Source: SLRI01 sp964576715 (GTDB lineage: Bacteria; Pseudomonadota; Alphaproteobacteria; Geminicoccales; Geminicoccaceae). Taken from it: a stretch of DNA of 18,895 nt. The stretch is from assembly GCA_964576715.1 (NCBI GenBank), contig CAZNWE010000074.1, forward strand, positions 1 to 18,895, written 5' to 3'. The position numbers and the translations under genes were made by a program. Each line of letters opens with the position of its first letter. Within the stretch, counting starts at the first letter, position 1. The notes below the pieces were generated by a model that was not told the origin of the DNA, searched no databases, and was given only the letters and a program-made list of their open reading frames with translations. Positions 15,450 to 18,895 of the stretch are shown one piece after another.

Positions 15450-16186
15450 GCCTCGAGTTCGGCGAAGGCGGCATCGATCGCAGCACCGTCGTCGCCGCGA
15501 AAGACGATACTGGTGCCGGGCTTGTCGAGGCGAAAGAACGGGTAGCTGCCGATGTCGATCCCGGGCCGGCGGGCCTGGATCGCCGCGAGGGCCTCGGCCA
15601 TGTCACCCTCGCCTTTGAATACCACGAGCGTGCGCGAGCGCAGCATGGCGCCGCCCTCGAGCCGGGGGGCGAGCATGTCGAGCATCGCCTGCATGATCCG
15701 CGGCACGCCGGCGAGGACGTGCACGTTGTCGACGACGAAGCCGGGGGCGATGCTCACCGGGTTGTCGATCAGCGCGGCACCCTCCGGCATGTCGGCCATC
15801 TTCAGCCGTGCTGCGGTGCGCCGCTCCGGCGGGTAGAAGGCGATCAGCCGCCGCTCGGCCTCGGGGTGGCGGATCAGCTTGCGGCCGCAGGCCTTGGCCA
15901 CCGAGGCTGCGGTAATATCGTCGTGGGTCGGGCCGATGCCGCCGGTGGTGAAGAGGTAGTCGACCTTGGCGCGAAGGGCATTCACCGCATCGACGATCTC
16001 CGCCTCGATGTCCGGTACTACCCGGACCTCGACGAGGCGAATGCCGAGCTTGCCGAGGAAGGTCGCGAGGTAGGGCAGGTTGGCATCGACCGTCCGGCCG
16101 GAGAGGATCTCGTTGCCGATGATCAGCAGGGCTGCCGTCACCCTGGTTGCCGCTGCGGGCTGCGTCGCTGCCAAATCGTCCGCCAT
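15398..16186 (-). CDS. CinA-like / MoCF domain protein (molybdopterin-binding fold)
   Basis: A 262-residue protein. The N-terminal half is the MoCF fold: ALLIIGNEILSGRTVDAN starts it, and TTGGIGPTHDDITAASVAKA is the strongly conserved loop. The rest matches the middle region of CinA (VHVLAGVPRIMQAML, then SYPFFRLDKPGTS). The C-terminal amidase-like CinA domain is absent, which is common for short alphaproteobacterial versions often named competence/damage-inducible protein A. Those are candidates for nicotinamide-nucleotide or ADP-ribose processing, but the role of the short form is not settled. The start at 16186 has GGGAG nine bases upstream; longer starts run into the upstream repeat region. 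Its last 52 bases overlap the EEP gene. Confidence 0.88.
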   Translation of the reverse strand: MADDLAATQPAAATRVTAALLIIGNEILSGRTVDANLPYLATFLGKLGIRLVEVRVVPDIEAEIVDAVNALRAKVDYLFTTGGIGPTHDDITAASVAKACGRKLIRHPEAERRLIAFYPPERRTAARLKMADMPEGAALIDNPVSIAPGFVVDNVHVLAGVPRIMQAMLDMLAPRLEGGAMLRSRTLVVFKGEGDMAEALAAIQARRPGIDIGSYPFFRLDKPGTSIVFRGDDGAAIDAAFAELEAYCRTNGIEAQEELTVA

Positions 16187-16245
16187 GCTTGCCGTCTCCC
16201 TGCGCCCCGCCCGAGCGATATAGCGCCCATCCGGCTGCCCGTCTC

Positions 16246-16294
16246 GCGCCAATCGGCCCATCCCGCGCCAATCGGCCCATCCCGCGCCAATCGG
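16246..16294. repeat. 19-bp tandem repeat, 2.6 copies
   Basis: GCGCCAATCGGCCCATCCC occurs exactly at 16246-16264 and 16265-16283, and its first 11 bases recur at 16284-16294. It lies 60-110 bp upstream of the CinA-like start, so it could be a regulator array or a variable-number repeat. Confidence 0.9.
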
Positions 16295-16606
16295 CAAGCC
16301 TTGGCCGCCGCTGGAAGCGCTGTCTCGCCGCCGGCAGCCTCGCCTGCGGCACGGTCGTCACCGCGCTCTCGTCGCTGGACGATCCCCGGTGCGCGCACCG
16401 GCATCGGGTGTCGAGCGGATCGAGGGCGGCGACAGGCTGGTCGGCGCCGACACCGCCAGGGCTGAACGTCTCTGGGCCGCAGTGCACGAAGCCCAGTTCC
16501 GGCGCTCTGTCTGACAGTGGGGTGACGTTGCCGGCGCCATCGACCCCGCCTCCCCCACGGCTGTCGCCCGAGCCCGCGACGGCGCTGTCACGGGTCTGGC
16601 TTGCCA

Positions 16607-16633
16607 TTGCAAATTCAACTATGACGCGATAAT
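16607..16633 (+). promoter_or_regulatory. Possible promoter for radC
   Basis: TTGCAA (16607-16612) and GATAAT (16628-16633) have a 15-bp spacer, shorter than ideal, in an AT-rich patch. An alternative is TTCAAC (16614) with TACATT (16636) at 16 bp. On the opposite strand TATAAT also reads here, so a divergent promoter cannot be excluded. Confidence 0.3.
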
Positions 16634-16707
16634 TATACATTCTATTCCCTTTTTAATTGATCATCGCCGCCGGCGCCTGCACCGCGGCGAGCGGGAGCAA
16701 GGCAACG

Positions 16708-17694
16708 ATGACCGACATCAAGGCGCTGGCATTCGATCTCGAGCGCTACACGCTGACGCTCGCCGAGCATCCGGGCACGCCACAGCCCTACCACGTCGGC
16801 GGCGACACGTTCCGCCACCGCGAGCAGCTCAAGCGCGCCGGCGGCGTCTGGTCACGCTTCGACCAGGCCTGGCGCTTTCCAACGGTCACCCAGCTCGAAA
16901 CACTGCTCGCCCTGCTCGACGGCCGGCCGGTGGCGCCCGGTCTCGCCGAGGCGACGGCCACCTACGATCCCGGAGCAGCCAACGGCGCCGGCAAACGGGG
17001 CGGCAAGCACTATCACGGCCACCGCGAGCGGCTGCGCAGCCGCTTCATGGACTCCGGCGCCGAGGCCCTTGCCGATTACGAGCTGGTCGAGCTCCTGCTC
17101 TTCTTCTCCGTCTGGCGCCGCGACACCAAGCCCGTCGCCAAGCAGCTCCTCGAGCGCTTCGGCGGCATCGGCGGCCTGCTCGCCGCCGACCCGGTACGCT
17201 ACCGGGACATTACCGAGCTCACCGCCGGCGGCGAGGAGGACCTGAAATTCACCGCCGTCCTGCTCAAAACCGTCCAGGCGGTGCTGCAGCGGGCGCTGAA
17301 AGAGCAAATCATCGACCGCCCCGTGATCGGCTCCTGGACCGTCCTGATCGAGTACCTGCAGCTCGCCATGACCCACGAACCGGCCGAGCACTTCCGCATC
17401 CTCTTCCTCGACAGGAAGAACATCCTCATCAAGGACGAGGTGCAGAGCCGCGGCACCGTCGACCACACCCCGCTCTACCCGCGCGAAGTGGTCAAGCGCG
17501 CCCTCGAACTCGCCGCCTCGGCCATCATCATGGTCCACAACCACCCCTCGGGCGACCCGACCCCCTCCAAACCCGACATCGACATGACCCGCCAGGTCAT
17601 CGCCGGCTTGGCGGCGGTCAACATCACCGTCCACGACCACATCATCGTCGGCAAAAACCGCCACACCAGCTTCAAGAGCAGTGGGTTGATTTGA
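16708..17694 (+). CDS. RadC family JAMM protein with an extra N-terminal domain
   Basis: A 328-residue protein; typical RadC is about 220-250. Residues from about 108 on are RadC: HYHGHRERLRSRFMDSGAEALADYELVELLL, a helix-hairpin-helix-like region (LLERFGGIGGLLAAD), and the JAMM metal site E244 (KDEVQSRGT), H277-N-H279 and S287-K-P-D290 (HNHPSGDPTPSKPD). The zinc ligands are intact. Residues of about 20-70 are extra: GDTFRHREQLKRAGGVWSRF followed by DQAWRF resembles small domains in plasmid and phage proteins that fit the pattern (K)xLGGxWdxxxkaW (DUF5710-like). ATG at 16708 has GGGAG and AAGG upstream; the TTG at 16657 is less likely. The cellular role of RadC is unresolved; many copies sit in mobile islands, which fits the DNA that follows. 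Confidence 0.88.
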   Translation: MTDIKALAFDLERYTLTLAEHPGTPQPYHVGGDTFRHREQLKRAGGVWSRFDQAWRFPTVTQLETLLALLDGRPVAPGLAEATATYDPGAANGAGKRGGKHYHGHRERLRSRFMDSGAEALADYELVELLLFFSVWRRDTKPVAKQLLERFGGIGGLLAADPVRYRDITELTAGGEEDLKFTAVLLKTVQAVLQRALKEQIIDRPVIGSWTVLIEYLQLAMTHEPAEHFRILFLDRKNILIKDEVQSRGTVDHTPLYPREVVKRALELAASAIIMVHNHPSGDPTPSKPDIDMTRQVIAGLAAVNITVHDHIIVGKNRHTSFKSSGLI

Positions 17695-17701
17695 GAGAAG
17701 A

Positions 17702-17724
17702 GCAGGGAGGGTGACCCTCCCTGC
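17702..17724. terminator. Perfect 23-bp inverted repeat after radC
   Basis: GCAGGGAGGG (17702-17711), loop TGA, CCCTCCCTGC (17715-17724), a perfect 10-bp stem seven bases past the radC stop. There is no T tract on either strand, so it is a hairpin 3' end or a short interspersed palindrome rather than a textbook terminator. It marks the point where base composition changes. Confidence 0.6.
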
Positions 17725-17803
17725 ACCCACCGTTCGTCTTGACTGAGCTGTCCACTTAGGCGTGACTACCCATAGCGCGGCGGAGCGGATCGGGTGTGAA
17801 GCA

Positions 17804-18619
17804 ATGCGAATGACCAAAAAAGAGCTGCGGGACCGTGTTTCATCGTGGGATGAAATACAACATGCACCTGTGTCGATACCACCAACAAACCTAAAAAATC
17901 TTTCTCATAGAGCGTGTGTAGAAGCTATCATGGGCTGGTTCTCGGAAAACTGTGAATATCCAGCGCACTGCACGCCCTATATCAGCGCAGAAGGTGGCTA
18001 TCAGTATATTTGGGGAGGCCCCTATGACACTCGCGATATTATTGTAAATGTTTTCGGTGACTGGCTCGAAGAATCGATACTAGAGAGTTCTATCTCGAAA
18101 CTGGAAAACGAAGGCTACGTTTGGGTCCCGAATTCTGCGAGACGGTTGCCACCCGACGAGGATTTTGAGGACGAAGTTGTGCCAGCCACTCAACGTACAC
18201 CGGCAGAGCTGCATGCAGCGATGCTGGAACGTCTTGCGAGCCTATCTGAACTACTGGACACCTTGCCGTTGACGAGACCAGTCGGCATCGGCCACAATAA
18301 CCCGCCCGACGATATTATCGACTACGATGATATCGATGACATACGTGATGCCTCCGCACTCCTTGCATCTCAGCCTATAGAACCAGATGATACCGCTCCT
18401 GCCCAAGGCGCTGTTCAGAAACTCAATTCGGTGTCTGCACGGATAATCAAGAAACTAGGCGAGAAAGCAGATATATTTTTCACAGAGTTTGCGAAAAGTG
18501 CAGGTGCATTGGCTGCCAAATTGGGTATCCCTTTAATTGTAGCCGAGATTCTCTTTGACCTCAGACAGGTTGTAGCCACAGCATCAGAATGGCTTTTAGT
18601 TTTTAATTTGCCATTCTGA
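17804..18619 (+). CDS. Orphan accessory gene with a GIGHNNPP linker
   Basis: A 271-residue protein of unknown function. The DNA is clearly AT-richer than its neighbours and uses codons such as AGA, ATA and TTA that they avoid, a sign of transfer. Residues of about 20-110 form an N-terminal domain containing GWFSENCEYPAHCTPYISAE and then IWGGPYDTRDIIVNVFGDW. This pattern (GGPYDaRe..F) occurs in orphan alphaproteobacterial proteins. A linker GIGHNNPP (161-168), known from many phage- and island-borne alphaproteobacterial proteins, is followed by an acidic stretch (DYDDIDDIRDA) and a C-terminal helical region with a hydrophobic stretch (GIPLIVAEILFDL, then EWLLVFNLPF). Start is ATG 17804 or 17810; neither has a strong ribosome-binding site, and GTG at 17762 is possible. 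It could be a defence or phage-related factor, but no function is shown. Confidence 0.7.
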   Translation: MRMTKKELRDRVSSWDEIQHAPVSIPPTNLKNLSHRACVEAIMGWFSENCEYPAHCTPYISAEGGYQYIWGGPYDTRDIIVNVFGDWLEESILESSISKLENEGYVWVPNSARRLPPDEDFEDEVVPATQRTPAELHAAMLERLASLSELLDTLPLTRPVGIGHNNPPDDIIDYDDIDDIRDASALLASQPIEPDDTAPAQGAVQKLNSVSARIIKKLGEKADIFFTEFAKSAGALAAKLGIPLIVAEILFDLRQVVATASEWLLVFNLPF

Positions 18620-18684
18620 TTTGAACAAAGCTGGCATTCATATTTTAATCGCCGATGGTAGGCGCGACCCGGAAATTTTCAAGC

Positions 18685-18703
18685 GAAAAAGCACACCTTT
18701 TTC
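18685..18703 (+). terminator. Weak AT hairpin downstream of the orphan gene
   Basis: GAAAAAG (18685-18691) pairs with CTTTTTC (18697-18703) across a 5-base loop, 66 bp after the stop. The stem is mostly A-T, so this is a weak terminator candidate. The rest of 18620-18779 shows no gene. Confidence 0.3.
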
Positions 18704-18779
18704 TTTAACCTTTGGGTGAAGATAGACGCCCCCCTTCCCAGCCAACCGCGTCCGCAGCTTCCGGCACGCCGCATGCGAC

Positions 18780-18895
18780 CGAAACAGCTTGGCGCAGCGC
18801 GGCCAGCGTTAAAAAGGGAGGTGTCCCCTTTCTCGAGCTTCGAAACAGCTTGGCGCAGCGCGGCCAGCGTTAAAAAGGGAGGTGTCCCCTTTCTC
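18780..18895. repeat. 61-bp tandem direct repeat, at least 1.9 copies, running off the window
   Basis: Copy one is 18780-18840. Copy two begins at 18841 and is identical for its 55 visible bases. Each unit can form two hairpins: GCT(T)GGC pairs with GCCAGC at 18787-18807, and AAAGGG (18813-18818) pairs with CCCTTT (18826-18831) around a 7-base loop. The two-hairpin design resembles REP/BIME-type intergenic repeats. How many copies follow is not visible. Confidence 0.9.

Larger units (their letters stand above)
16187..16707. other. Divergent intergenic region between the CinA-like and radC genes
   Basis: A 521-bp stretch without a supported gene. It holds 19-bp tandem repeats near the CinA side, a GC-rich middle with an interrupted palindrome CTGTC-T-GACAG (16507-16517), and an AT-rich patch at about 16604-16665 that looks like a promoter. 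A minus-strand frame open from 16640 has G/C-rich third positions for about 85 codons but matches nothing I know (see findings). Confidence 0.5.

Noticed and set aside
16138..16404. Short minus-strand ORF covering the 19-bp repeats
   Set aside because: Its repetitive peptide simply translates the tandem repeat, and it has no start signal.
17762..17803. GTG at 17762 as the start of the orphan gene
   Set aside because: No ribosome-binding site upstream; the ATG at 17804 or 17810 gives a more natural start, although the choice is not certain.
18780..18895. CRISPR array
   Set aside because: The two 61-bp units are contiguous and identical along their whole length, with no unique spacers and no cas gene in view.

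Overview
The window is GC-rich bacterial DNA with a strong G/C preference at third codon positions. Its gene content (a Phasin_2-type granule protein with CTGC/GCAG operators, a symporter-histidine kinase hybrid with a small membrane partner, EttA, a BCCT carrier, a CinA/MoCF protein) fits an alphaproteobacterium, probably close to Rhodospirillales. That placement is inferred from protein style, not from a marker gene. I saw no rRNA, tRNA, CRISPR array or transposase gene.

Left third (1-4930): the 5' part of ettA (minus strand, cut by the window edge) is divergent from a signalling operon. That operon holds a single-domain response regulator, a tiny two-helix membrane protein and a CbrA/CrbS-like sodium-symporter histidine kinase. 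The last two genes are joined by a TGATG stop/start. A phasin gene follows, with its own promoter bracketed by two near-identical inverted copies of a PhaR-like operator, and it ends at a hairpin terminator.

Middle (4929-8925, all minus strand): this looks like a salt or osmotic-stress block. In transcription order it is a cation:proton antiporter with an Asp-Asp motif, a hairpin that may be its terminator, a BCCT transporter and two universal stress proteins.

Right of centre (9117-15449, plus strand): a 38-residue exported mini-protein lies just upstream of an 865-residue signal-peptide protein with a probable beta-helix ectodomain and C-terminal membrane helices. I do not recognise a named family for either. 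Next comes a tightly overlapped three-gene set: a DUF4432 mutarotase-like protein, a phospholipase D/cardiolipin-synthase-like protein and an endonuclease/exonuclease/phosphatase (EEP) protein. The last two resemble E. coli ClsB (YbhO) and YbhP. The EEP gene runs tail-to-tail into a CinA-like MoCF gene and overlaps it by 52 bp.

Right end (16187-18895): an intergenic region of about 520 bp carries 19-bp tandem repeats and an AT-rich promoter-like patch. It precedes a RadC/JAMM gene with an unusual extra N-terminal domain. After a perfect 23-bp inverted repeat the composition changes. An AT-richer orphan gene with a GIGHNNPP linker follows, and then a 61-bp tandem repeat that runs off the window. 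This end looks like accessory DNA and is the best place to look for something undescribed.
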